From Candidatus Protochlamydia amoebophila UWE25 (lineage in GTDB: Bacteria > Chlamydiota > Chlamydiia > Chlamydiales > Parachlamydiaceae): a stretch of 64,000 nt of DNA. The notes beneath the pieces are model-generated. The model had not been told where the DNA came from and did no database searches. It saw nothing but the letters and a program-made list of their open reading frames with translations. Location of the stretch: assembly GCF_000011565.2 (NCBI RefSeq), contig NC_005861.2:558001-622000 (forward strand), written 5' to 3'. Shown piece by piece: positions 1 to 8,154 of this stretch; position 1 is the first letter of the stretch, and each line of letters opens with the position of its first letter. The position numbers were made by a program, and so were the translations under genes.

Positions 1-1
1 T

Positions 2-1228
2 AGACATGCGACCGGTGGAAGTCAAAATCTTTTTCAGATGGTCGATATTTTTTCTGGTGGTGCTTTTTCTCAGATGACTGTGATTGCTCTTGGTGTAACA
101 CCTTACATCTCAGCATCCATCATTATGCAATTGCTAGTTGCCCTTGTTCCTAGCTTACAAAGAGATTTGCGTGAAAATGGTGATGCAGGAAAGAGAAAAA
201 TTAATCGTTGGACTCGTTTTTTGACGATTGTTCTTTCTTTCTTACAATCTGCTCTTTTTGCTAAATATGCGCTTCAAATAAATCTTTCGCGACCTGGTAT
301 TGTGGCTGGGGAATTGCTAGATATTACTGCATTTGGACTACCATGGCTTTTTTATTTGATAACTATTGCTACAATGACAACTGGAACGATGTTTTTGATG
401 TGGGTAGGAGAGCAAATTACTGAACGTGGAATTGGTAATGGAATCAGCCTTATCATCTGTTTAGGTATTTTATCTCAAATTCCTACAGCAATGGGATTAA
501 TTTTCCAACAACTTAATCTGGACTCGCAAGAACCTGGCCAAATGAATTTTTCAACAATTTTAGTTTTGATCAGCGTTTTTGTTGTTGTGACACTGGCGAC
601 TATTTTAGTAATTCAGGGGCACAGAAGAATTCCCCTCCAGCATGCAAGACGTGTTGTAGGTAGAAAAGAAGTTCAGGGAGGAAGTTCTTATATTCCTTTA
701 AAAATTAATTATGCAGGTGTTATCCCTGTTATTTTTGCCTCGTCTTTATTAATGTTTCCAGCCACGCTGGGAACTTTTGTTGGACGAGGAAATTGGTTAG
801 GAGAAGTGGCTAATTGGCTATCGCCTGGTGGGCCTTTATATCTTGTCCTATTTGTAGCTTTGATTATATTTTTTACATACTTTTGGACAGCAACACAATT
901 TAGGCCAGATCAAATTGCATCTGATATGAAAAAAAATGGTGCATTTATCCCAGGTATAAGACAAGGCAAACCAACACAAGATTATTTAGAAAGTACAATG
1001 AATCGAGTGACTCTACTAGGAGCTGTATTCTTGGCATTAATTGCAATTTTACCAACAATGATTGGTAGTGTGCTGGGAGTGCCTCCAACTATTAGTTATT
1101 TCTTTGGTGGAACAGCTCTGTTGATTTTAGTTGGAGTTGTTTTAGATACAATGAAACAAGTAGAATCGCACCTTTTAATGAAGCGATATGATGGTTTCAT
1201 GAAGAAAGGGCGAGTACGCGGCCGTTAA
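2..1228 (+). CDS. secY: SecY, Sec translocon channel subunit (5' end outside window)
   Basis: SecY forms the protein-conducting pore of the Sec translocon in the inner membrane. The reading frame is open from base 2 (a [16 protein letters not shown] stretch precedes the first ATG at 38), so this is the C-terminal part of the gene and the ATG at 38 is internal. Family hallmarks are visible: [17 protein letters not shown] early on, [15 protein letters not shown] mid-protein, a cytoplasmic loop with RRIPLQ, and the C-terminal region with [10 protein letters not shown]. Many hydrophobic segments are present. It is the upstream member of the secY-rpsM-rpsK-rpoA-rplQ run, 119 bp before rpsM. No adk, infA or rpmJ gene follows secY, unlike many bacteria; this matches the order I recall for Chlamydia. 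Confidence 0.97.
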   Translation, partial: RHATGGSQNLFQMVDIFSGGAFSQMTVIALGVTPYISASIIMQLLVALVPSLQRDLRENGDAGKRKINRWTRFLTIVLSFLQSALFAKYALQINLSRPGIVAGELLDITAFGLPWLFYLITIATMTTGTMFLMWVGEQITERGIGNGISLIICLGILSQIPTAMGLIFQQLNLDSQEPGQMNFSTILVLISVFVVVTLATILVIQGHRRIPLQHARRVVGRKEVQGGSSYIPLKINYAGVIPVIFASSLLMFPATLGTFVGRGNWLGEVANWLSPGGPLYLVLFVALIIFFTYFWTATQFRPDQIASDMKKNGAFIPGIRQGKPTQDYLESTMNRVTLLGAVFLALIAILPTMIGSVLGVPPTISYFFGGTALLILVGVVLDTMKQVESHLLMKRYDGFMKKGRVRGR

Positions 1229-1347
1229 TAGTTAAGAAAGCTTTAAGCATTAGTGCAAAGCTTCAAAATATGATTAAATAAAGTTGCAATAAAAAGAAAA
1301 GTTCAATACAATTTACAGTTCGTTTTCGGAAAAATTAGGAGAGTTCA

Positions 1348-1716
1348 ATGCCTAGAGTCATAGGTATCGATATACCAGATAACAAAAGATTAGAAATCAG
1401 TTTAACCTATTTATATGGAATAGGTCGTCATTTGTCAAATGAGATTATTGTTAAATTGGGTTTAGATCCAAACATGCGTGCTCATAAACTTACCCAAGAT
1501 GACTTAGCTCGTCTAAACGGTTTACTCACATCTGAATATATGGTTGAAGGAGATCTTCGTCGTCAAGTTCAGAATAATATCAAACGTTTAATTAGCATTC
1601 ATTCTTATCGTGGAATGCGCCATCGCCTTGGATTGCCAGTTCGCGGTCAACGTACAAAAACAAATTCTAGAACGCGCAAAGGTCGACGTAAGACTGTTGC
1701 TAATAAGAAAAAATAA
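1348..1716 (+). CDS. rpsM: 30S ribosomal protein S13
   Basis: S13 sits in the head of the 30S subunit and contacts S19, tRNA and the 50S bridge. The 122-residue length is normal. Family features: start [26 protein letters not shown], the [21 protein letters not shown] segment, and a basic tail ending [11 protein letters not shown]. The ATG is preceded by an AGGAGAG Shine-Dalgarno at 1338-1344. It follows secY and is 18 bp before rpsK, so cotranscription is expected. Confidence 0.98.
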   Translation: MPRVIGIDIPDNKRLEISLTYLYGIGRHLSNEIIVKLGLDPNMRAHKLTQDDLARLNGLLTSEYMVEGDLRRQVQNNIKRLISIHSYRGMRHRLGLPVRGQRTKTNSRTRKGRRKTVANKKK

Positions 1717-1734
1717 GAATAGGAGTTCTCAACT

Positions 1735-2142
1735 TTGAGTAAGCAACCTGCCACTAATAAAAAACCTGTAAAGGCTAAGAAAAAAGCTTTTCAAAATGTT
1801 CCATCAGGAATCGCGCATGTTAAAGCTACCTTTAACAATACCATTATTGCGATTACTGATCCATCAGGTCGAGTGATTTCTTGGGCATCTGCCGGAAAAG
1901 TTAACTTTTCAGGTTCTCGTAAATCTTCAGCTTTTGCAGCCACAGTAGCTGCTCAAGATGCTGCTAAAACAGCTTCTTCTCTCGGTATGAAAGAAGTTGA
2001 AGTAAATTTGAAAGGACCTGGAGCGGGTCGAGAGTCTGCTGTGCGAGGATTACAAAGCGCGGGCTTAACAATTACTGCAATTAGAGATACAACGCCTGTA
2101 CCTCATAATGGATGCCGTCCGCGTAAACGTCGTCGTGTATAA
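1735..2142 (+). CDS. rpsK: 30S ribosomal protein S11 (TTG start)
   Basis: S11 lies in the 30S platform near the mRNA exit. The 135-residue protein has the usual chlamydial-length Lys-rich N-terminus, then the conserved core: [48 protein letters not shown], and the end CRPRKRRRV. The start appears to be TTG at 1735, with AGGAG at 1721-1725 about nine bases upstream; no ATG lies upstream in frame within the gap after rpsM. Confidence 0.97.
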   Translation: MSKQPATNKKPVKAKKKAFQNVPSGIAHVKATFNNTIIAITDPSGRVISWASAGKVNFSGSRKSSAFAATVAAQDAAKTASSLGMKEVEVNLKGPGAGRESAVRGLQSAGLTITAIRDTTPVPHNGCRPRKRRRV

Positions 2143-2170
2143 AGAAAAATTATGATGAACGGTTTGGTAT

Positions 2171-2210
2171 GCCTTTTATGTTGATATTATTAGTATCAGC
2201 ATTAAAAGGC
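2171..2210 (+). promoter_or_regulatory. Stem-loop between rpsK and rpoA
   Basis: The left arm 2171-2186 (GCCTTTTATGTTGATA) pairs with 2194-2210 (TATCAGCATTAAAAGGC), with one G-U pair and a one-base bulge and a short AT loop. No T-run follows, so it does not look like a plain intrinsic terminator. It lies 28 bp after the rpsK stop and 82 bp before the chosen rpoA start. It could be an mRNA processing or stability element, an attenuator, or an autoregulatory ribosomal-protein site; the role is inference. Confidence 0.5.
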
Positions 2211-2292
2211 TTATTAATAGACTGCTCATTTGCTTCATACGATCAAGAGCCAAACGTTCATCTCAACTATTACTATTTTTAGGAGTCACTTC

Positions 2293-3408
2293 ATGTCAGT
2301 AAAATACGGCAAATTTGAAATGCCTCATAAGATTACAGTAGATCAAGAGTCTCCTGAATCTAATTTTGCCCGTTATGTGGCTGAGCCTTTCGAAAGAGGA
2401 TTTGGACATACAATTGGAAATGCATTGCGTAGAATGATGTTGTCGTCTTTAGAAGCTCCAGCTATCATTTCTGTTCGCGTAGAGGGCATTCCTCACGAAT
2501 ATATGGCTATTGAAGGAATTTCTGAGGATATGACTAATATTATCCTCAACTTTAAAGGAGCTTTGCTACGCAAACTTCCTACTGAAGAAACTCCTAGAGA
2601 TACGCGTATTTTGACAAAAGTCGTCGAAGTGACACAAGACGACTTAGATCGCAATCAGGGGCAATACTGCGTTACATTGCAAGATGTGGTTCAAGAAGGC
2701 AATTTTGAAATTGTTAATCCAGAATTACATCTTTTTACTGTGACTAAGCCTATGCGTCGTCAAGTAGATCTTCGAATTGCCTTTGGACGCGGTTATGTCC
2801 CGTCTGAGCGTCACGTGGTACGTGATAAAACGTCCGATGAAATTTTAGTTGATGCAGCTTTTTCACCTGTTCGTTTAATCAATTATTTTATCGAGAATAC
2901 ACGGGTAGGTCAAGATACTGATTTTGATCGACTCATCATGGAAGTTACCACTGATGGGCGTATTACTCCTGCTGAAGCTTTGAGTTTTGCAGTTCAAATT
3001 GGGCTTAAACATTTTGAAGTGTTTAATCAATTTAATAATTACGCCCTTTCTTTTGACGAAAAAGATGGAGATCGTAACGGTGATCAAGATGAGTTAATGG
3101 ATAAACTTTCTTTAGGAATTGATGAAATCGAGTTATCAGTTCGTTCAGCTAACTGCTTAACTGGTGCTAATATCGAGACACTCGCAGAATTGGTTTGCAT
3201 TCCAGAACGTAGGATGTTAGAATTCAGAAACTTCGGTAAAAAATCCTTAAATGAAATTAAAGCTAAACTTCATGAGATGTCATTGCACTTAGGCATGGAC
3301 TTGAGTCGTTTTGGGGTTTCACCTGATAATGTCAAAGATAAAATCAAGCAGTACCGTGAAGAAAAGAAAAAGAAAAAAGAATTAGTTAAACACGAAGATG
3401 CTAAGTAG
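2293..3408 (+). CDS. rpoA: DNA-directed RNA polymerase subunit alpha
   Basis: RpoA is the scaffold for RNA polymerase assembly and its C-terminal domain contacts activators and promoter UP elements. The frame is open from 2230, but ATG 2293 is the better start: AGGAG at 2281-2285 is correctly spaced and the protein then begins MSVKYGKFEMP, giving 371 residues, close to chlamydial RpoA. The N-terminal domain has FERGFGHTIGNALRRMMLSS and EGISEDMTNIILN. The C-terminal helix-hairpin-helix domain has LSVRSANCLTGANIETLAELV and FGKKSLNEIKAKL. A Lys-rich tail follows. It is 10 bp upstream of rplQ. Confidence 0.97.
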   Translation: MSVKYGKFEMPHKITVDQESPESNFARYVAEPFERGFGHTIGNALRRMMLSSLEAPAIISVRVEGIPHEYMAIEGISEDMTNIILNFKGALLRKLPTEETPRDTRILTKVVEVTQDDLDRNQGQYCVTLQDVVQEGNFEIVNPELHLFTVTKPMRRQVDLRIAFGRGYVPSERHVVRDKTSDEILVDAAFSPVRLINYFIENTRVGQDTDFDRLIMEVTTDGRITPAEALSFAVQIGLKHFEVFNQFNNYALSFDEKDGDRNGDQDELMDKLSLGIDEIELSVRSANCLTGANIETLAELVCIPERRMLEFRNFGKKSLNEIKAKLHEMSLHLGMDLSRFGVSPDNVKDKIKQYREEKKKKKELVKHEDAK

Positions 3409-3418
3409 GTAAACAGTT

Positions 3419-3847
3419 ATGAGACACCTCAATCAAACATGTAAGCTCAATCGAACCACGTCTCATAGACGTTGCATGTTCGCCAACATGTTAAAATCTT
3501 TAATATCGAATGAGCGTATTGAAACAACAGTTCCGAAAGCTAAAGCATTGCGCCGCTATGCCGATCGCATGATTACTTTAGCTAAGAAGAATACATTGTC
3601 TGCACGTCGTCAAGCGATTGCAGAGCTGATGATCCGTTTTAATCCTTTGACCCCAAAAGAGCAAAGAGCGGCTAAAGAAGGAAATACACAAGCTTATAAT
3701 GATGATCGTCTTGTCATCGGTAAGCTATTTGATGTTTTAGGCACGAGATTTGCTACCCGTCAAGGTGGTTATACTCGTATTGTGAAGCAAGGACATCGTG
3801 TGGGAGACAATGCACAAACTTGTATCATTGAATATCTCACCGATTAA
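3419..3847 (+). CDS. rplQ: 50S ribosomal protein L17
   Basis: L17 lies near the peptide exit tunnel of the 50S subunit. The 142-residue protein has the family start [24 protein letters not shown], the segment [20 protein letters not shown], and the [17 protein letters not shown] motif near the C-terminus. It starts 10 bp after rpoA and is the last gene of this operon, followed at once by an intrinsic terminator. Confidence 0.97.
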   Translation: MRHLNQTCKLNRTTSHRRCMFANMLKSLISNERIETTVPKAKALRRYADRMITLAKKNTLSARRQAIAELMIRFNPLTPKEQRAAKEGNTQAYNDDRLVIGKLFDVLGTRFATRQGGYTRIVKQGHRVGDNAQTCIIEYLTD

Positions 3848-3861
3848 TTTTTAGTTTTTAT

Positions 3862-3894
3862 AAGACAGATCTGTTAACGGATCTGTCTTTTTTT
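3862..3894 (+). terminator. Intrinsic terminator after rplQ
   Basis: AAGACAGATC (3862-3871) pairs perfectly with GATCTGTCTT (3880-3889) around an 8-base loop, and the right arm runs into seven T residues. It lies 14 bp after the rplQ stop and closes the ribosomal/RNA polymerase operon. Confidence 0.9.
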
Positions 3895-4151
3895 CAAATT
3901 TCTTTAATTTTTTGCCATTTTAAGTTCTTATTTAGATTTCTTAATCATTTAAATTGGCTCACACACCCATTCACTTCTATTCCTCTATTCTATCCCTTTA
4001 TAAGTTCTTTCATATTTCTTTTCTTCATTAATATTCAGAATTTATTTAATAATAAATTAAGATTTTTATAAAAATTGCTTTTTACGTTATTTATATTAAT
4101 AAAGGGAGTTTTGATAATAACGATTAATCATTAAATATCTATTTCTTTTAA

Positions 4152-4510
4152 TCAGACAAAATAAATGACGCAAATAAGGGAAGTCTGGGGATTTTAGGAA
4201 ATTTAAAAAAATTTGAAGAAGTAATATGTTCTTTAACAAAAGATAAAGCTTTTCGAATTTATAGCGGTTTAGTGACTGCCTTTGTTGTTATATCATCTAT
4301 TGCTCAGCCAAAAGATGTAAGGGAAAACTTTTTCGCGGAGGACTTACATCTGGGACACGTTGTAACATCTTCGATGCTCCTGTTGTTACTTATTTAGTTT
4401 TTGCTGAAATGGATGTGGCTCAGATGAGTATTCTATTAACGCAAATGATGGTTTCTTTTGAAGCATATATGACAGATGTTCTTGTCAATTCATTCCTTAG
4501 TAATTTTTAA
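4152..4510 (+). pseudogene. Possible frameshifted remnant of a small gene
   Basis: In the otherwise empty 3895-4778 gap, frame 3 is open from 4152 to a TAG near 4398 without a good start codon, and reads like protein (SLTKDKAFRIYSGLVTAF, then VISSIAQPKDVREN). Another frame takes over near 4320-4375 and continues with FDAPVVTYLVFAEMDVAQM to a TAA at about 4510. Two overlapping protein-like stretches in different frames suggest one decayed gene with a frameshift. I do not recognise the family. The rest of the gap is AT-rich and shows nothing else convincing. Confidence 0.35.
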
Positions 4511-4778
4511 TGCAGTCATAAATATTTTCAACAGTGTGACAGAAAGCGTCTGTAGAGATTATTTTTAAAACGCGAAGATCCATTTTAGAAACGAATACTT
4601 CAAGTTTTAGGGTTATTTAATATAAAATCAAAAATTAACTAACGATTTAAATGATTTTTCTGCAAATAAACCTTACCCAGCCATTCATTGTCTAAGTTAA
4701 TAATTATCTTCCTCTATTCTTTGCTTTACAATCTCTTTGCGATACATTATTTTCAAATAATAATAAAAAGGAGGTCTT

Positions 4779-5798
4779 ATGGCGGTCAATATAGCTATCA
4801 ATGGATTTGGAAGAATTGGGAGATTGGTTTGTCGTCTCGCCATTGAAAGAGAAGATATTCGCATTATTGCCATCAACGATCTAGTTCCTGCAGATAATTT
4901 AGCTTATTTATTAAAGTTTGATTCAACTCATGGCCGATTTAAGGGCGAGATAAAGGTAGAAGAGAATGCTATCCATGTGAATGGAAAGAAAATACTAATT
5001 TTTTCTGAGAAAGATCCCCAAAATTTACCTTGGAATGATTTGAAAATTGATTACGTTGTTGAGTCTACCGGCTTGTTTACAACTTCTGAATTGGCAGGTA
5101 AACATTTAATTGCCGGGGCGCAGCGTGTTGTTATTTCTGCTCCAGCTAAAGGAGATGTTCCGACATTTGTAATGGGAGTGAACGAAAAAAACTATAATCC
5201 TGCAACTGATCGGATTGTTTCTAATGCTTCTTGTACAACTAATTGCTTAGCTCCAATTACAAAAGTTTTATTAGATAATTTTGGAATTGACGAAGGTTTA
5301 ATGACCACTATACATGCTGTCACAGCTTCTCAACCAACCGTTGACGGGCCTTCAAAAAAAGATTGGCGAGGAGGAAGAGGGGCTAGCCAAAATATCATTC
5401 CGGCTTCTACAGGTGCTGCAAAAGCAGTTGCTCTATGCTTGCCTCAAGTTAAAGGGAAATTGACTGGAATGGCTTTTCGTGTACCTAATGCGGATGTGTC
5501 TGCGATTGATTTAACGGTTCGTCTGAGCAAGGAGACATCCTATGAGGATATTTGCCAAGCAATGAAAAATGCATCGGAAGGAGCAATGAAAGGAATTTTA
5601 GCATTTTGTGATGAACAAGTTGTATCCAGTGATTTTATCAGTAGCCCCTATTCCGCTATCTTTGATAAAGATGCGGGAATCACCTTGAATTCGAAGTTTT
5701 ATAAATTAATTGCTTGGTATGATAATGAGATGGGATATGCTTGCCGAGTTATTGATTTAGTGAGTTATATGAATTGTTGTAACAACAATTCTCTTTAA
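4779..5798 (+). CDS. gapA: Glyceraldehyde-3-phosphate dehydrogenase
   Basis: GAPDH oxidises glyceraldehyde 3-phosphate to 1,3-bisphosphoglycerate with reduction of NAD, a central step of glycolysis. The 339-residue length is normal. The Rossmann motif [11 protein letters not shown] starts at residue 7; Asp at the end of the second strand (AINDL, residue 34) suggests NAD preference. The catalytic cysteine is Cys152 in [11 protein letters not shown], and the conserved [12 protein letters not shown] is near the end. A strong AGGAGG at about 4770-4775 precedes the ATG. The last codons form a perfect inverted repeat (5771-5791). Same gene order (after rplQ) as I recall in Chlamydia. Confidence 0.98.
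   Translation: MAVNIAINGFGRIGRLVCRLAIEREDIRIIAINDLVPADNLAYLLKFDSTHGRFKGEIKVEENAIHVNGKKILIFSEKDPQNLPWNDLKIDYVVESTGLFTTSELAGKHLIAGAQRVVISAPAKGDVPTFVMGVNEKNYNPATDRIVSNASCTTNCLAPITKVLLDNFGIDEGLMTTIHAVTASQPTVDGPSKKDWRGGRGASQNIIPASTGAAKAVALCLPQVKGKLTGMAFRVPNADVSAIDLTVRLSKETSYEDICQAMKNASEGAMKGILAFCDEQVVSSDFISSPYSAIFDKDAGITLNSKFYKLIAWYDNEMGYACRVIDLVSYMNCCNNNSL
5771..5791 (+). repeat. Perfect inverted repeat at the 3' end of gapA
   Basis: GAATTGTTGT-A-ACAACAATTC is a perfect 21-base palindrome inside the last coding codons of gapA (it encodes the Asn/Cys-rich end of the protein). As RNA it can fold a nine-pair stem with a three-base loop. It may stabilise the 3' end of the message or bind a dimeric protein; neither is shown. 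Confidence 0.6.
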
Positions 5799-5800
5799 AA

Positions 5801-5873
5801 AACAGATTAAGCTATGTTATGAATTTATCGTAAGGTAAACCCTGCTTGTTTTTATCACATAGCTGCTGTTTTT
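5801..5873 (+). terminator. Possible bipartite terminator after gapA
   Basis: AACAG (5801-5805) and AGCTATGT (5810-5817) pair with ACATAGCT (5857-5864) and CTGTT (5866-5870), ending in five T residues. The loop is long (about 39 bases), so the call is tentative. The rest of the 5799-6772 gap is AT-rich with no recognised gene; one weak minus-strand frame at 6296-6646 was rejected. Confidence 0.4.
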
Positions 5874-6772
5874 GTGCCGGAACTATTTGCGTAGTAAAAG
5901 GATGTTTGCCTTCAAATAGCAAGATAGGTAAACTAAAGTGCGAATATTTTTTTAATGACAGTAAGGGTAAAGATATAAATTTTTTGAATATTTATCAATC
6001 TGTCCAAAACCTTGAAAAATAAAAATTTAAAATATTTTTTACTTCTCGGTTTATTTGTGCAAGTTATTTTACTAGGTGACAGCATAATAGTACAATAGTT
6101 GTCATAAAATAAATTTTAGGACAACGAGCTCATCGAATAAGATGACTAGTAAATTTTAGATGAATAATTCGTTTAATGTAGAGATTAATTTTTAAATCGT
6201 TTGATTCTCAGGAAAATTAAGATCACTAAATTCATGAAATGAATAAAGAAAAACAACTAATAAGATGTTTATTGGCTTAAAGACTTCTAATCGATTTAAC
6301 TGAACTGATAAAAAATTCGCCATTTTTTTATTTGATTTGAATCAATAAATTTTAATGAACGAATTATATCAATACTGAATGGTACAAATGAATATTTGGG
6401 AAATTCATTCAGTGTAGATAATTGATGAAACAAATGCGAAGGGTGATTGCGAATTCCTATTTTGATAAGTGAATTCTTTTTGAATAAACTGGAAGAGAAT
6501 GCATGAATAAAAGTAGTTAAATAACTAGAAATGTATCGTTTTAAGATTATAAGATCAAGAAAGCGATTAAAAAGTGTATAGAGTACGTTTAGTTTAGTAG
6601 ATTTCTTTATTGAATAAACTAGACTAAAAACATGATATAAATGCACTAATCAGCTCATTTTTGAGTTTTTAGTCTATTCTTCAAATATTGTTGTCTTAGT
6701 CTTTAGCTAATAAAACTTGTTAAGTTGACTGAATATAAATCAGATGGAAACACTTAACAATGGATAACTAAA

Positions 6773-7903
6773 GTGGATTTTACACGTGAACCCATCATAG
6801 AAACGATTGTTACTCCTAAAGAAGGATATAAATTAGTCGTTAGAAGCAGTAAAGGATCAGCGCAAGAAGAGTATTTTGTTGATTCTGTAGAAGTTGTCTC
6901 TTTTAGTCAGGCTCTATTTTTCCGTTCCATGGAAAGGCCTAAATCATTTCTTGTTCCCGTAGCTGACTATGAAATTTTAGAAGTCAGAGAAGCTCGCATG
7001 GTTTTAAAAAATGCAGGTTTAGATCGTTCAATTAAAATTGGGGGAGGGCGTGAAGGAAACTTAAAAGCAACTAATCGAGAATTTGACAAAAATGAGGGAG
7101 TAACAGAGGAAGAAATTGTTGCCGAGCAAGAAGATACGAATATTCAAGTCTCCGAAAATCCAGAATCTAGGCAAGAAGTTAAAGTCGATAAAAAACGAGA
7201 TAGACGCCGCCATTATCGAAAGCGAAGAGGAGGTAAGGGGGAAGAGCGAGAAGAAAATGCAAAAGAAGCCATCAATGATTTATCTCCTTCGGACATTCCA
7301 TCATTGGAAGACGAGAAAATTAATCTTCTGCCACCTGAAGAGGTATTAGAAAATGGGCAAACGTCGACGCTATCGCCTAGTTTGCTATCTTCTCTATTAC
7401 AACCACCTCCTACATTAATTTCAGAAACAATTAACCGGTATAGAGAAAATGCGTTATTTAAAAATGCTTTTTTCTTAACTGAAGAGGAACAGTATAAGCC
7501 TCATGACAAGGTTCAAGAACTCCTAAATGAAGATGATGATGTCGATTTTGCTCCTTATTTGCAAGAACCAACATTTGCAAAGGAACCAGAAAGTTCTAAT
7601 TCTGGGGCTACAGAGCAACTCTTGGGTGATAAAACAGAGCTTTTTGAAAATATTATTGAACAAGAGTTGAAGCGAGAAGAACAAACTCAAGAAGAAATTT
7701 TCAAAGAAATTCCGTCTGAAAACACAACTTCCAATGAAATCGCATTAACAAATGAGTCTAATCTTGCTGAATATTCTGGAGAATTATCTTTTCCCGCTTA
7801 TAAAAAAGAGTCTGAAAATGAAGGAGAAGTATTTTTCGAAGAAAGTCAAAAGCGAGAGGAAAATGAAAAGATAGTTCATTCTGAAAATAAAACAGATGTA
7901 TAA
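6773..7903 (+). CDS. Chlamydial protein in the GrgA (CT504) position; acidic/basic low-complexity protein
   Basis: A 376-residue protein with an apparent GTG start and no clear Shine-Dalgarno. Residues 1-95 look like a compact domain (start MDFTREPIIETIVTPKEGYK, then FLVPVADYEILEVREARM). Residues 137-160 hold a strongly basic patch (KKRDRRRHYRKRRGGKG). Residues 165-376 are acidic and Glu-rich, probably disordered. Its place directly downstream of gapA in the secY-rplQ-gapA order is where I recall CT504, which encodes GrgA, a sigma66-binding transcription activator, in C. trachomatis. The basic patch would fit DNA binding. Homology to GrgA was not tested; what is seen is position, a conserved-looking N-terminus and charge pattern. 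Confidence 0.6.
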   Translation: MDFTREPIIETIVTPKEGYKLVVRSSKGSAQEEYFVDSVEVVSFSQALFFRSMERPKSFLVPVADYEILEVREARMVLKNAGLDRSIKIGGGREGNLKATNREFDKNEGVTEEEIVAEQEDTNIQVSENPESRQEVKVDKKRDRRRHYRKRRGGKGEEREENAKEAINDLSPSDIPSLEDEKINLLPPEEVLENGQTSTLSPSLLSSLLQPPPTLISETINRYRENALFKNAFFLTEEEQYKPHDKVQELLNEDDDVDFAPYLQEPTFAKEPESSNSGATEQLLGDKTELFENIIEQELKREEQTQEEIFKEIPSENTTSNEIALTNESNLAEYSGELSFPAYKKESENEGEVFFEESQKREENEKIVHSENKTDV

Positions 7904-7980
7904 TTTTAATTTAAGCAAAGCCTTCTGATTAAGTTCAGGAGGTTAAATTGAATGGACATTTAAGATAAGATAGAAAAACC

Positions 7981-8009
7981 TTGACAAAATATCAGTTGAA
8001 AAGTTAAAT
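7981..8009 (+). promoter_or_regulatory. Sigma70-type promoter of tRNA-Leu
   Basis: A perfect -35 TTGACA (7981-7986), a 17-base spacer and a -10-like TTAAAT (8004-8009) lie 15 bases before the first tRNA base. Consensus match and position make this the clearest promoter in the window. Confidence 0.7.
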
Positions 8010-8024
8010 TGTTTATTCAATTTC

Positions 8025-8108
8025 GCTCGGGTGGTGGAATGGTAGACACAAGAGACTTAAAATCTCTTGCTCATTTTGGGCGTGAAGGTTCGAGTCCTTT
8101 CCCGAGCA
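8025..8108 (+). tRNA. tRNA-Leu (anticodon UAA)
   Basis: The acceptor arms GCTCGGG (8025-8031) and CCCGAGC (8101-8107) pair, followed by discriminator A. The anticodon stem AGAGA/TCTCT encloses CTTAAAA, giving anticodon TAA for leucine UUA codons. The long variable arm is typical of leucine tRNA, and the T-arm GGTTCGAGTCC is present. CCA is not encoded (TTT follows the discriminator). Confidence 0.95.
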
Positions 8109-8111
8109 TTT

Positions 8112-8144
8112 AAAGCCGTTAGGAGCCACCTAACGGCTTTTTTT
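8112..8144 (+). terminator. Intrinsic terminator after tRNA-Leu
   Basis: AAAGCCGTTAGG (8112-8123) pairs perfectly with CCTAACGGCTTT (8129-8140) around a five-base loop, followed by a T-run to 8144. It lies between tRNA-Leu and the convergent minus-strand gene ending at 8155, and may serve both. Confidence 0.9.
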
Positions 8145-8154
8145 ATTCTCTTCC

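Noticed and set aside
6296-6646. Minus-strand 116-codon frame in the gapA downstream gap
   Set aside because: GTG start without a ribosome site, composition rich in Leu/Ile/Phe/Ser/Lys as expected from AT-rich DNA, and no family features.
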